DNA of 23,078 nt from Lachnospiraceae bacterium (GTDB taxonomy: Bacteria; Bacillota; Clostridia; Lachnospirales; Lachnospiraceae). A program made the translations under genes and the position numbers. Positions 1-8,169 of the stretch are shown piece after piece. The stretch lies in the NCBI GenBank assembly GCA_900770345.1, contig CAAGKF010000233.1, positions 1 to 23,078 of the forward strand, written 5' to 3'. The notes beneath the pieces are model-generated. The model made no database searches. It saw nothing but the letters and a program-made list of their open reading frames with translations, and was not told the DNA's origin. Every line of letters starts with the position of its first letter. Positions within the stretch are counted from its first letter, which is position 1.

Positions 1-70
1 CGCTGAGACTGTAGGCAGCTTCGGTGAAGCGGCTCCGGTACGGGAGAAGAAGATAAAAAAAGAAAAATAG
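1..70 (+). CDS. C-terminal end of an unidentified protein (partial)
   Basis: Reading from base 2, an open frame runs for 22 codons to a TAG at 68-70. It encodes a short charged tail ending in Lys/Glu-rich residues (EKKIKKEK). The other two plus-strand frames are closed within the first twelve bases. A rho-independent terminator follows 10 bases after the stop, which supports a real gene end. The visible peptide carries no motif, so no family can be assigned; the basic tail could belong to many cytosolic proteins. Confidence 0.5.
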   Translation, partial: AETVGSFGEAAPVREKKIKKEK

Positions 71-80
71 CAGAGCAGAG

Positions 81-119
81 ACAGGCGCCTCCCTGAAGTC
101 GAGAGAACGCCTGTTTTTT
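81..119 (+). terminator. Rho-independent terminator after the partial upstream gene
   Basis: Inverted repeat ACAGGCG (81-87) and CGCCTGT (108-114) with a 20-nt loop, running straight into six T residues (114-119). It sits 10 bases after the TAG of the plus-strand gene fragment and faces the end of the minus-strand two-component operon. On the minus strand the hairpin is followed only about 18 nt later by a T-rich stretch, so it may also help to end that convergent transcript. Confidence 0.75.
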
Positions 120-142
120 GTTGTGGGCAGGAGGATGTTTTC

Positions 143-1246
143 TTATGTAGTTCGCTTATTTCTGTAATCCTTGGGTGTGTCGCCCGTGTATTTTTTAAAT
201 TGCTTGGAAAAATATTTCTCATCCAGAAATCCTACCATACTGGAAATAGAGTAGATCTTATATACCGGATCACTTAACAGAAGTTTGGCCTTTTCCATTT
301 GCTTTTCCAGGCGGTATTTCATGAAGCCGATTCCCATTTCATCTTTGAAACGGGAAGAAAGATAATTAGGTGCCACATTCAAGGCTGCAGCGAGGACTGT
401 AAGATTGAAATCGGGATTGCAGTATTCGCGCTCAATGATCTGCAATCCTGTTTCAATCAGCTTTGAACGGGCTGGCAGATTTTTTTTGCATTTTTCAGGT
501 GATTGGCTGGAAAGCAGACCGGAGATGTAGCTGGTTATTTCCTCTCTTGTACTGCATTGCTCAATGGTTTTGATCGGATCCTGATCACCAGGATCTTCTT
601 CCTGAAAGACACCATCTGAAATCAGTGAAACAACAAGGCTGAAACAGAAGCGCTTTAAAGTGCCGATAGAGGTATGGGGGGAGAGCATAATCTGTTCTGC
701 ATTTTTCCACATATCCATGACCTGTTCGTTTTCACCGGCTTTGATCAGTTGTACCAATTGATAGCGATTATAGCCTTTCAGACGGATTTCCTGAAGAAAG
801 CTTCGATAAGCAGAGACAGAAATTACTTCCGGAATCTGCAGAGATAAATTTTCTTTTCGCATAGTCTCCAAAGTATCATGAAGATCTTTTAAAAGTGCTG
901 AGAGCTTTCCGATATCTACAGGTTTCAAAATATATTCACGTACTACTGCAAGGCGTACAGCTCTTTGCGCATAGGAAAAATCGTTATAACTGGAAATCAG
1001 AATAACCTGGGGGGTGATATTTCGTTCGAGCAGGTCTTCAACCAGATCCAGACCGTCTTTTCCGCGCATGCAGATATCGGTTATGAGTATATCGGGAGGG
1101 CACTGTTCGGCATAAATTAGGGCAGATTCCGCACAGTCGGCGACGGCAGTTACTTTAAGTCCCAATTCCTCCCAATTCACATGTTTTCTCAGACCTTCGC
1201 GTATGATGTTCTCGTCATCCACAATTAGTACATTATAATAATTCAT
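143..1246 (-). CDS. Two-component response regulator, YesN/AraC type
   Basis: Cytosolic DNA-binding response regulator of 367 aa. The N-terminal receiver domain (about residues 3-120) has the acidic pair D10-D11, the phospho-acceptor D57 in ILITDICM, the conserved S85 and K108 before P109. A middle linker of about 140 residues has no recognisable motif. The C-terminal 100 residues (about 262-365) form an AraC-type double helix-turn-helix with the typical pattern 'FNLTVLAAALNVAPNYLS' and 'YFSKQFKKYTGDTPKDYR'. This layout is that of the YesN family, which usually pairs with YesM-type kinases and activates solute uptake operons. The cognate kinase gene lies 5 nt upstream on the same strand, so the two are almost certainly co-transcribed. 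The most likely target is the divergent liv operon, by position only. The ATG at 1244-1246 is preceded by an AGGAGA Shine-Dalgarno inside the end of the kinase gene. Confidence 0.93.
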   Translation of the reverse strand: MNYYNVLIVDDENIIREGLRKHVNWEELGLKVTAVADCAESALIYAEQCPPDILITDICMRGKDGLDLVEDLLERNITPQVILISSYNDFSYAQRAVRLAVVREYILKPVDIGKLSALLKDLHDTLETMRKENLSLQIPEVISVSAYRSFLQEIRLKGYNRYQLVQLIKAGENEQVMDMWKNAEQIMLSPHTSIGTLKRFCFSLVVSLISDGVFQEEDPGDQDPIKTIEQCSTREEITSYISGLLSSQSPEKCKKNLPARSKLIETGLQIIEREYCNPDFNLTVLAAALNVAPNYLSSRFKDEMGIGFMKYRLEKQMEKAKLLLSDPVYKIYSISSMVGFLDEKYFSKQFKKYTGDTPKDYRNKRTT

Positions 1247-1251
1247 GGCAG

Positions 1252-3075
1252 TTATCTCCTGTTTATGGTTTGATCATTAAATGAGTCGGTATTCGGAAGG
1301 ATATTTCGGCCTGGCATAGTGTAGTCTCTCGGAATACGGATAGATGCATGGAGCATGCCGCAGGCATCCATATCGTAAGCGTATTGTGCTTTTCCATTGT
1401 AGGCAATCTCCAGCCTTTTTCGAATACTCTTTATGCCGTAGTTTTCCGACAGTTCCATTTGGTCTTCGTTTAACAGTTCATAAATTTTGTCCAGAGCTTC
1501 CGGATCCGCGTTGTTGCACACCTCGAGGAGAATGTAATCGCCTTCCAGTTGTGTACGCAGGATCAGAAGGTTTTCCTCCGGATCACTGTCGGGGAGACTG
1601 AAGGAATGCAGAATAGCATTTTCAACCAAAGGCTGAAGAAGCATTTTGATTACCTTGTCTTCATTGAGAGAAATATCCAGATCCTCCTCTACATGAAAAA
1701 GACCGGAAAATCGTACAGACTGGATATTAATATAGCTGTGGGCATGGGTTAGTTCCCGCTCAAGAGTAAGTTCTGTGCTGCCGCTGTTCAGAGAAGTACG
1801 CAGTAAAGTGGACAGATTTGTAACAAGATAGGATATGTCTTCAGCATGGTAATCTTTGGCAAGCCAGTTTATGGAATCCAGTGTATTGTACAGGAAATGG
1901 GTATTGATCTGGCTCTGCAGGGCATTCAGTTCACTTTGCTTCTGGTTCAGGCGTGTTACATAATTTTCTTCGATCAGCTGATTGATCATGCGTATCATGT
2001 AATTAAAACTGTCATAGAGTTCTCCGATCTCACCGTGCTCTTTTGTGGAGACACTGATATCCAGATTGCCGTCCTGCACTTTTTTCATTGTCTGAGACAG
2101 GTTAGCGATGGGTTTTGAGATACGGTGTCCGAGGAGAAAGGCCAGCAGAGTGCCGAAGAGCAAAGCTGCAGCTGCGGCCGTAAAAAGTGTAAGTGAACTT
2201 TTGTAATAGGTGGCCTGAAGTTCGTGAAGTGACTTGATTCCGATCAGGCAGAAATTTGTATTGTCAAGCTTTCGTGTAAAAAAGAAGCCGGAGCCATCTG
2301 ACAGCGCTCCCTCGCTGTCTGTCAGCAGATATGATTTCAGGTTAGACAGGGGAACAGAACGATAGCCGATACATTCACCGGTAGTGCGGTCTGCAATGGC
2401 TGCTGTGATACCGGATTGATCGCGCAGCTTGTTTAAGATATTGGTTGCCAGGTGTTCGTAACTGAAATCCAGAGAAATGCTTCCGAGGATACAGTTATAA
2501 TCCCGGGTATCATAAATGGCTTTTGAGAGCCGCAGATAAGTATTGGAGGAATCTGAATGGGAATCCCAGAGAAATTTTCCGTTTCTTTCCTCAAGAGATT
2601 TTACCCAGGGTTCATCGGGCAGATAGACCTTTCGGATGGTCTGATTCTGGCGGCTGGAGTAGTAAACAGGGATGTAACAGCCATCGGCTGTCCGATAGGT
2701 AATTTCCACCAGAAATGGAATATTAGACAGAACTACACGATTAGTATACATGTAGTTACTCAAAAACTCGTCCTGATTGATAACGTCTGCAGTCTCCTGC
2801 TGCAGCTCGTCGTATTTTTCTGTGGCCTGGCTGTTGTTAAGATGTTTGCGCAAAGTATCCTGGATCTGTTCATTGATGCACAGCTGCAGAATGTAATTGG
2901 GCGCAAAAGCCAGGGCAGAGTTCAGCTCTCTGGCAGCAGAAGAGATGGTCTGTCCTGATACAGTAATCAGATTGTTGCAGGTCATGTTATATACGGTGCG
3001 GAGTACAAAGGTATAAGTAAAAATGGAAAAAGAAAGCAGTACCGCCAGGTAGCTCAGAATCAGTCTGCGTCTCAA
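1252..3075 (-). CDS. Sensor histidine kinase, YesM type
   Basis: Membrane sensor kinase of 607 aa. One membrane segment lies near residues 5-27 and a second near 295-318; between them is an extracytoplasmic sensor region of about 265 residues of the dCache-like size. A HAMP linker follows (about 317-370). Next comes the His_kinase motif INTHFLYNTLD with phospho-acceptor H393, then a HATPase domain with the N-box QPLVENAILH (N486) and a C-terminal G-box ENYGIKSIRKRLE. The usual DNG-type G1 box is replaced by VCNNAD near residues 519-524, which is unusual. The start is TTG (3073-3075), chosen because AAGGAGAG sits 7 nt upstream and no better ATG gives the first membrane helix. It would phosphorylate the neighbouring YesN-type regulator. 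The ligand is unknown; the adjacent transporter suggests an amino-acid-like compound. Confidence 0.92.
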   Translation of the reverse strand: MRRRLILSYLAVLLSFSIFTYTFVLRTVYNMTCNNLITVSGQTISSAARELNSALAFAPNYILQLCINEQIQDTLRKHLNNSQATEKYDELQQETADVINQDEFLSNYMYTNRVVLSNIPFLVEITYRTADGCYIPVYYSSRQNQTIRKVYLPDEPWVKSLEERNGKFLWDSHSDSSNTYLRLSKAIYDTRDYNCILGSISLDFSYEHLATNILNKLRDQSGITAAIADRTTGECIGYRSVPLSNLKSYLLTDSEGALSDGSGFFFTRKLDNTNFCLIGIKSLHELQATYYKSSLTLFTAAAAALLFGTLLAFLLGHRISKPIANLSQTMKKVQDGNLDISVSTKEHGEIGELYDSFNYMIRMINQLIEENYVTRLNQKQSELNALQSQINTHFLYNTLDSINWLAKDYHAEDISYLVTNLSTLLRTSLNSGSTELTLERELTHAHSYINIQSVRFSGLFHVEEDLDISLNEDKVIKMLLQPLVENAILHSFSLPDSDPEENLLILRTQLEGDYILLEVCNNADPEALDKIYELLNEDQMELSENYGIKSIRKRLEIAYNGKAQYAYDMDACGMLHASIRIPRDYTMPGRNILPNTDSFNDQTINRR

Positions 3076-3143
3076 GGGAACTCTCCTTTTGTATGATTTG
3101 CTGTAAATTTATGTTTGCAGGTTATGTTTTCCGTATTAAAAGT

Positions 3144-3172
3144 AACATATTATTTTCTGCAATGCAAGACAA
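3144..3172 (-). promoter_or_regulatory. Candidate promoter of the two-component operon
   Basis: On the minus strand TTGTCT (3167-3172) and TATGTT (3144-3149) are separated by 17 nt, about 70 nt before the kinase TTG start. The match to the sigma-A consensus is fair (4 of 6 at each box). The spacing and the position in a divergent intergenic region are the main support. Confidence 0.4.
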
Positions 3173-3227
3173 GGGGGGAGACGAATAGCAACCTTATTTT
3201 TTTCCACTTTTTCGAAGAAATCATACC

Positions 3228-3256
3228 TTGTTTTGATGACTTGTAAAATGTATACT
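3228..3256 (+). promoter_or_regulatory. Candidate promoter of the liv operon
   Basis: TTGTTT (3228-3233) and TATACT (3251-3256) are spaced by exactly 17 nt. The predicted start would be near 3263, giving a leader of about 80 nt before livK. An imperfect dyad around TTCGAA (3211-3216) lies just upstream of the -35 box and could bind a regulator such as the adjacent AraC-type protein; that is inference only. Confidence 0.6.
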
Positions 3257-3343
3257 GAATATACAAAAAACGTGCACGTAAATGTTGAATTAATAAACAA
3301 AATGACAAAAATCAAGAAAATAGCAGAAGAGAGGAAAATGACT

Positions 3344-4591
3344 ATGAAAAAAATGTTGGCAATAGGATTGGCTGCAGCAATGAGCGTATCTGCATTGACA
3401 GGTTGCGGTTCCTCTTCAAAGGAAGCTACCACAGCACCAACCGCAGCAGCTGAAGCAAAAACAGAAGAAGCAAAGGCAGAAGAAGAACACGCAGAGGAAA
3501 CGGCTGCGGAGGAAAGCGGAGAAACCATTCGTATCGGTGCGATTGCCCCTGTGACAGGGGATCGTGCTGAAGCAGGGCAGAGCGTATGGCGTTCCTTCCA
3601 GCTGGCGGCAGATGATATTAATGCAAAAGGCGGAGTTCTTGGAAAGAAGATCGAGATCGTTCTGGAAGATTCTAAGGGTGATGCAAAGGAAGCTGTGGAA
3701 CTGACAAAGAAACTGGCAGATGATGATTCCATCTGTGCAGTGTTGGGACCGATGACAAGTGCTGAAGCAATTGCATGTTCTCCCGTATTTGATGAATATG
3801 AACTGGTTGAACTGGCGCCGGTTGCGTCTAATAACCAGTATGCTACCATGAGTCCTTACAGCTTTACCCTGGCTGGCCGTCAGTCTGCCGAGATGCCATA
3901 TTTTGTTGAGAAATGTCTGGCCGGGTACTGCGGAGCGAAGTCCATTGGAGTTATCTGGGTGAATGATGACTGGGGAGTATCTTCTATTGAATCTATGAAA
4001 GAGGCATGCGATCAGCTGGGTATTGAGGTAACTGCAGCAGAGAGCTTTAATGCTGGTGAGAAAGACTTTACAGCAGTACTGACCAAAATCCGTCAGACCA
4101 ATCCGGAGATTCTGGTACTGGCTACCCAGGCTGCGGAAGGCTCACTGATCCTGAATCAGGTTAAAGCAATGGGATGGGAGATTTCGACCGTAGGTGTAGG
4201 CGCTATGTATTCTGATCAGGTTATTTTACTGGCGGGTGAGATGGCTGAAGGGCTGATTGCTCCTTCCTGCTTCTTCTTAAGCGAAGATGACAAGCCGGCA
4301 TGGGATTACGCAGTGCGCTTCTATGATGAAGCCGGTTTTTATCCGACTGTTCATGGCCCCCTCTCCTACGATTCCGTTGTTGTTCTGTGTGCGGCAATTG
4401 AGAAGGCAGGTTCTGCTGACCGGGTTGCAATCAAGGATGCTCTGATGGAAATATCTGATGTACAGGGACTGGCAGGTTCCTATGAATTTACAGAAGACGG
4501 CGATATTATTCGTGCATATCGTGTTCTGAAGGTTGAGGATGGCAAGTGGACTGCAGTAACTGAATATGAGACCTCTTCCCTGGCTAAATAA
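3344..4591 (+). CDS. livK: Branched-chain amino acid type ABC transporter, substrate-binding lipoprotein
   Basis: Lipid-anchored extracellular binding protein of 415 aa. The signal peptide MKKMLAIGLAAAMSVSA ends in lipobox LTGC, with C21 as the lipidated cysteine. A low-complexity Ala/Glu/Lys/Thr linker of about 38 residues then spaces the domain from the membrane. The Peripla_BP_6 / LivJ-type fold follows, seen from ETIRIGAIAPVTGDRAEAGQ, the DINAKGGVLGKKIEIVLEDS block and GPMTSAEAIA. The ATG at 3344 is preferred over longer starts because AGAGG lies 9 nt upstream and the signal peptide begins there; an ATG two codons earlier is only 3 nt from the same site. It heads the liv operon and delivers substrate to the LivH/M permease. 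Family members bind branched-chain amino acids, other amino acids, amides or aromatic acids, so the substrate is not certain. Confidence 0.92.
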   Translation: MKKMLAIGLAAAMSVSALTGCGSSSKEATTAPTAAAEAKTEEAKAEEEHAEETAAEESGETIRIGAIAPVTGDRAEAGQSVWRSFQLAADDINAKGGVLGKKIEIVLEDSKGDAKEAVELTKKLADDDSICAVLGPMTSAEAIACSPVFDEYELVELAPVASNNQYATMSPYSFTLAGRQSAEMPYFVEKCLAGYCGAKSIGVIWVNDDWGVSSIESMKEACDQLGIEVTAAESFNAGEKDFTAVLTKIRQTNPEILVLATQAAEGSLILNQVKAMGWEISTVGVGAMYSDQVILLAGEMAEGLIAPSCFFLSEDDKPAWDYAVRFYDEAGFYPTVHGPLSYDSVVVLCAAIEKAGSADRVAIKDALMEISDVQGLAGSYEFTEDGDIIRAYRVLKVEDGKWTAVTEYETSSLAK

Positions 4592-4608
4592 CTGATATTG
4601 AAACAAAG

Positions 4609-4649
4609 GGCTCCGCTGCCGTTCTCCGTGATGGGCGGAGCCTCTTTTA
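4609..4649 (+). terminator. Attenuating terminator between livK and livH
   Basis: Perfect 8-bp stem GGCTCCGC (4609-4616) with GCGGAGCC (4635-4642), followed by TCTTTTAT. The U tract is interrupted by C, so partial read-through is likely. The position straight after the binding-protein gene fits the common arrangement that makes binding protein in excess over permease. Confidence 0.7.
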
Positions 4650-4677
4650 TACTTGAAACAAAGGAAAGGAAGATACC

Positions 4678-5574
4678 ATGTATTTATTGCAGCAGTTGAT
4701 AAACGGAATTTCCCAAGGCAGTATATATGCTTTGATGGCGATCGGCTATACTCTGATCGTGGGTGTTGTGGGGCTGGTAACCTTTGCGTACGGTGAAATG
4801 GTTATGATCGGTGCAATGTCTGCCTATCTGTTTTATACATATGTAACCCCTAACTTTTTTCTTGGAATTCTGGTCGCGTTTGCCTGCTCCGGCATTGCAG
4901 GAGTATTTATTCATAAGGTCGCATATGAGCGTTTTTTGGAGGCGCCCAAACATATCTCTCTTTTGTGTACTGTAGGCTGTTCAATCCTGATTAAGAATCT
5001 GGCTCAGATTGCTTTTGGTTCCCAGGGAAATGCAATGCCCAATACTTTTGAAATACATCCCTTTTATTTCGGAAAGACCGGGCTTTATATTACAACGATC
5101 CATATGGCAGTAATTGCTATTGTTGTGACTCTTGCGATAGGACTTACTGTTTTTTTATATAAAACAAGAGTCGGTCTGATGCTGCGCGCGGTAAGTCAGG
5201 ATAAAATGGCCTCTAGTCTTGTGGCTATTAATGTAAAGAAAGTGACTCTGATCGGAAATATTGTGGGAACCGGTCTGGGTGGCGTTGCAGGTCTGCTGTA
5301 CGGAACTTATCTGACAAATGTAACTACCGTATTCGGCACAGTTGTAGGATTAAAGGCCATTTCTGCCTGTGTACTGGGTGGTATGACGAATATCCCGGGA
5401 GCTGCGTTCGGAGCGCTGCTGATGGGAATTCTCGAGAATTTTGGTATTACATTTTTCTCATCCAGTTATCGTGACGTATTCGCCTTTGCCTTTGTATTCC
5501 TGGCATTAACTTTCCGCCCCGAGGGCTTGTTTGTATTTCAATTCGGAAAGAAGAAAAAAGGAGGAAAAGCATAA
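4678..5574 (+). CDS. livH: Branched-chain amino acid type ABC transporter permease LivH
   Basis: Inner-membrane permease of 298 aa with about eight hydrophobic segments, of the BPD_transp_2 family. The N-terminus (LLQQLINGISQGSIYALMAI) is the classic LivH opening, and the segment RAVSQDKMASSLVAINVKKV (170-189) is the cytoplasmic loop that contacts the ATPases. The GGMTNIPGAAFGALLMG block near residues 235-251 is also typical. AAAGGAAAGGAAG precedes the ATG. The TAA overlaps the ATG of livM by one base, pointing to coupled translation. With LivM it forms the transmembrane channel. The C-terminus is rich in Lys (KKKKGGKA) and cytosolic, as expected. Confidence 0.94.
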   Translation: MYLLQQLINGISQGSIYALMAIGYTLIVGVVGLVTFAYGEMVMIGAMSAYLFYTYVTPNFFLGILVAFACSGIAGVFIHKVAYERFLEAPKHISLLCTVGCSILIKNLAQIAFGSQGNAMPNTFEIHPFYFGKTGLYITTIHMAVIAIVVTLAIGLTVFLYKTRVGLMLRAVSQDKMASSLVAINVKKVTLIGNIVGTGLGGVAGLLYGTYLTNVTTVFGTVVGLKAISACVLGGMTNIPGAAFGALLMGILENFGITFFSSSYRDVFAFAFVFLALTFRPEGLFVFQFGKKKKGGKA

Positions 5575-6572
5575 TGGAGAAAATAAAATCCTGGATAGAT
5601 GTCCATAAGAAGTTTGCAGTTGTTATTGGAATCCTTGTGCTGTGCATCCTTCCGCAGTTATCTGGCAGTAATTATATTCGCGGCGTTCTGGCGCGTATTA
5701 TTGTATATGCGACCATTGCCAGCGGTCTGAATCTGATCAACGGTTATTCCGGTCAGAGCTGTTTGGGTATTGTGGGCTTCACCTGTATCGGAGCGTACTG
5801 CAGCGGTATTCTTTCCACAAAGGCAGGGCTTCCGTTCCTGGCCTGTCTGGTAATTACGCTGTTGTTTAGTATTGCAGCAGGATATCTGGTATCCCTTCCC
5901 ACATTAAAATTGAATGGAATGTTCCTGTCTATTATAACCCTTGGATTTTCGGAGATGATGCGTCTTCTGGCTCTGAACTGGCAGGATTTAACGTATGGTC
6001 CCATTGGGCTTAAAGGTATTCCGAATATTATTATTTTTGGTCATAAGATCAAATCCGGTGCTCCGTTCTATTATCTTGCACTGGTTGTACTTCTGCTGGT
6101 TGTATTTATTCTGCACCGGCTTTTGAATTCCCGGGTGGGAAGAGCCTGGATCTCACTGCGTGAGGATCAGGATGCAGCCCGCTCTCTGGGAATTAATGTA
6201 GCTCATTACCGCTGCATCAACTTTATGACAGGAGCGGCTATCTGCGGAACCATGGGGGTATTTATCGCTTATTATTATCGCTATCTCCATCCGGATATGT
6301 TCAGTCTGGACGAAGGTTTCAGTGTACTTTCCATGTGTGTGATCGGTGGAAGCGGTACACTGATCGGCCCTATTGTAGGAGCATTTGTGATTAATGCATT
6401 TACAGAGGGATTTCGTTTTGCATCGGACTGGCGTATGGTTATGTATGCCCTTTTGATTATCATCATGATGTGGGTACGTCCTCAGGGACTTTTCGGGGCA
6501 AAAGACAGTGTGATTGCCGGGCAGTCATCTATTCGTCTTCCGGGATTCCTGAAGAAGAAAGGAGCAAAATAA
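5574..6572 (+). CDS. livM: Branched-chain amino acid type ABC transporter permease LivM
   Basis: Second permease subunit, 332 aa, with about eight to ten hydrophobic segments. Family hallmarks are INGYSGQSCLGIVGF (55-69) after the early helices, and the coupling loop SLREDQDAARSLGINVAHYR (194-213). The GGSGTLIGPIVGAFVINAF block closes the core. The start ATG shares its A with the livH TAA, and AAAAGGAGGAAAA lies 8-15 nt upstream. The livG ATG follows one base after its stop, so livH-M-G are tightly packed. The length is normal for Gram-positive LivM, which lacks the extra N-terminal helices of the E. coli protein. Confidence 0.94.
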   Translation: MEKIKSWIDVHKKFAVVIGILVLCILPQLSGSNYIRGVLARIIVYATIASGLNLINGYSGQSCLGIVGFTCIGAYCSGILSTKAGLPFLACLVITLLFSIAAGYLVSLPTLKLNGMFLSIITLGFSEMMRLLALNWQDLTYGPIGLKGIPNIIIFGHKIKSGAPFYYLALVVLLLVVFILHRLLNSRVGRAWISLREDQDAARSLGINVAHYRCINFMTGAAICGTMGVFIAYYYRYLHPDMFSLDEGFSVLSMCVIGGSGTLIGPIVGAFVINAFTEGFRFASDWRMVMYALLIIIMMWVRPQGLFGAKDSVIAGQSSIRLPGFLKKKGAK

Positions 6573-6573
6573 G

Positions 6574-7359
6574 ATGGCAGTCATTCTTGAAACAAAAGGC
6601 GTGTGTAAATATTTCAGCGGTCTGAAAGCTGTTAATATGGTAGATATGAAAGTGGAGGAAGGTTCTATTTTCGGTATCATCGGCCCCAATGGTGCCGGAA
6701 AAACGACATTTTTTAATCTTTGTTCAGGAACCTATCCTGTTACTGCCGGCAACATCTATTTTCAGGGAGAAGATATTACCAACTGCACACCGGAAGAAGC
6801 GGCGGCAAAAGGGATTGTACGTACTTTTCAGAATATTAAATTGTTTAAATATTTGTCGGTGCTGGATAATGTAAAGGCCGGATGCCATATTCATACGAAA
6901 ACCACTTTCTTTGATGCGGTGTTTCATACGAAGCGCTATAAGGAGGACGAGCTTTATGCCCAGCAGCAGGCTATGAGGGTCCTGGAAGAGGTAGGCCTTA
7001 CGGAATATAAGGATTGGAAGGCCGGAAACCTGCCCTACGGCATGCAGCGCAAGGTAGAGATTGCCAGAGCGCTGGCGGCAAAGCCGAAGCTTCTGCTTTT
7101 GGATGAGCCGGCGGCCGGGATGAACCCCGCGGAAACCTGGAGCCTACTGGAATTTATCAAGCGTATTAATAAAAACGGACATACAATTGTTGTAATTGAA
7201 CATGATATGAAATTTGTAATGAATCTCTGTGACTACATTATGGTTCTCAATTTTGGCGAAAAAATCTGCGAAGGTGTACCGGATGTCGTGAAGAATGACA
7301 AGCAGGTACAGGAGGCTTATTTTGGCCGCGGTACCATTCAGAAATCCAACGAGATTTAA
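6574..7359 (+). CDS. livG: Branched-chain amino acid type ABC transporter ATPase LivG
   Basis: Cytosolic ATP-binding subunit of 261 aa. Walker A is GPNGAGKTT (37-45), the Q-loop has Q86 in RTFQN, and Walker B is LLLLDEP with E178. The switch histidine is H210 in VIEHDMKFV. The signature is the LivG variant LPYGMQRKVEIARAL (153-167) rather than LSGGQ, which is normal for this subfamily. The C-terminal extension GVPDVVKNDKQVQEAYFG is also typical. AAAGGAGC sits about 10 nt before the ATG. It pairs with LivF to power the LivHM permease. Confidence 0.95.
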   Translation: MAVILETKGVCKYFSGLKAVNMVDMKVEEGSIFGIIGPNGAGKTTFFNLCSGTYPVTAGNIYFQGEDITNCTPEEAAAKGIVRTFQNIKLFKYLSVLDNVKAGCHIHTKTTFFDAVFHTKRYKEDELYAQQQAMRVLEEVGLTEYKDWKAGNLPYGMQRKVEIARALAAKPKLLLLDEPAAGMNPAETWSLLEFIKRINKNGHTIVVIEHDMKFVMNLCDYIMVLNFGEKICEGVPDVVKNDKQVQEAYFGRGTIQKSNEI

Positions 7360-7375
7360 CAGGGGGAGACGGAAG

Positions 7376-8098
7376 ATGGACAAACAGATGCTTAATATTC
7401 AGAATCTCGTAGTTGATTATGATCATGTACATGCGATCCGTGATATCAGCATGCATGTGGATAAAAATGAAATCGTATGCCTGATTGGTTCTAATGGAGC
7501 CGGGAAAACAACGACTTTGGGCGCAATCAGCAATATTGTGAATAAGACCTCCGGCAGTATCAGCTTTAAAGGCAAAGATATTACTCATCTGCATCCGGCG
7601 GAAATCGTACGTCTTGGTATCAGTCATGTTCCGGAAGGACGTCATGTATTTCCGAAGATGTCGGTCAGTGAGAATCTGATCCTGGGGACTATGGCCATAA
7701 AGAAAATAAAAAAGTCTTTTATCGAGGAACGGATGGAACAGATGTATCAGCTGTTCCCGAGGTTAAAGGAAAGAGCTTCTCAGGCGGCAGGTACTCTGTC
7801 CGGCGGTGAGCAGCAGATGCTGGCAATCGCCAGAGGCCTGATGTATGATCCGGAAATGATCATGCTGGATGAGCCGTCACTGGGGCTTGCGCCAATCGTG
7901 GTGGAAGAAATTTTTGAGCTCATATGTGCAATTCAGAAGCAGGGGAAAACGGTGCTTTTGATTGAGCAGAACGCAAATATGGCGCTGCAGATATCTGACA
8001 GGGCTTACCTTCTGGAAAATGGAGAAATCGTAAAGCACGGTACAGGAAAAGAGCTGCAGAGTGATGACAGTATTCGCAAGGCATACCTTGGCGGGTGA
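7376..8098 (+). CDS. livF: Branched-chain amino acid type ABC transporter ATPase LivF
   Basis: Second ATPase of the transporter, 240 aa. Walker A is GSNGAGKTT (38-46), the signature LSGGEQQ (141-147), and Walker B MIMLDEP with E166; the switch residue is in LLIEQNA, where Q replaces H as usual in LivF. The ISHVPEGRHVFPKMSV segment (82-97) is diagnostic of LivF. The frame stays open 27 codons upstream into livG, but the ATG at 7376 is chosen because GGGGGAG lies 7-14 nt before it and the family begins with 'MLNIQNL'-like sequence. The TGA overlaps an ATG of the next frame (TGATG at 8096-8100). Confidence 0.95.
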   Translation: MDKQMLNIQNLVVDYDHVHAIRDISMHVDKNEIVCLIGSNGAGKTTTLGAISNIVNKTSGSISFKGKDITHLHPAEIVRLGISHVPEGRHVFPKMSVSENLILGTMAIKKIKKSFIEERMEQMYQLFPRLKERASQAAGTLSGGEQQMLAIARGLMYDPEMIMLDEPSLGLAPIVVEEIFELICAIQKQGKTVLLIEQNANMALQISDRAYLLENGEIVKHGTGKELQSDDSIRKAYLGG

Positions 8099-8169
8099 TG
8101 TTGAAGCGGGGGATGAAGACTGCAGATGATGGACAATATGAGAAAAAGAACGGAAAGGATGCAGGCAGG

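Noticed and set aside
3136..3849. Minus-strand Ser/Ala-rich open frame opposite livK
   Set aside because: The low-complexity sequence is the mirror of the Ala/Glu linker of LivK, and the frame runs into the divergent promoter region.
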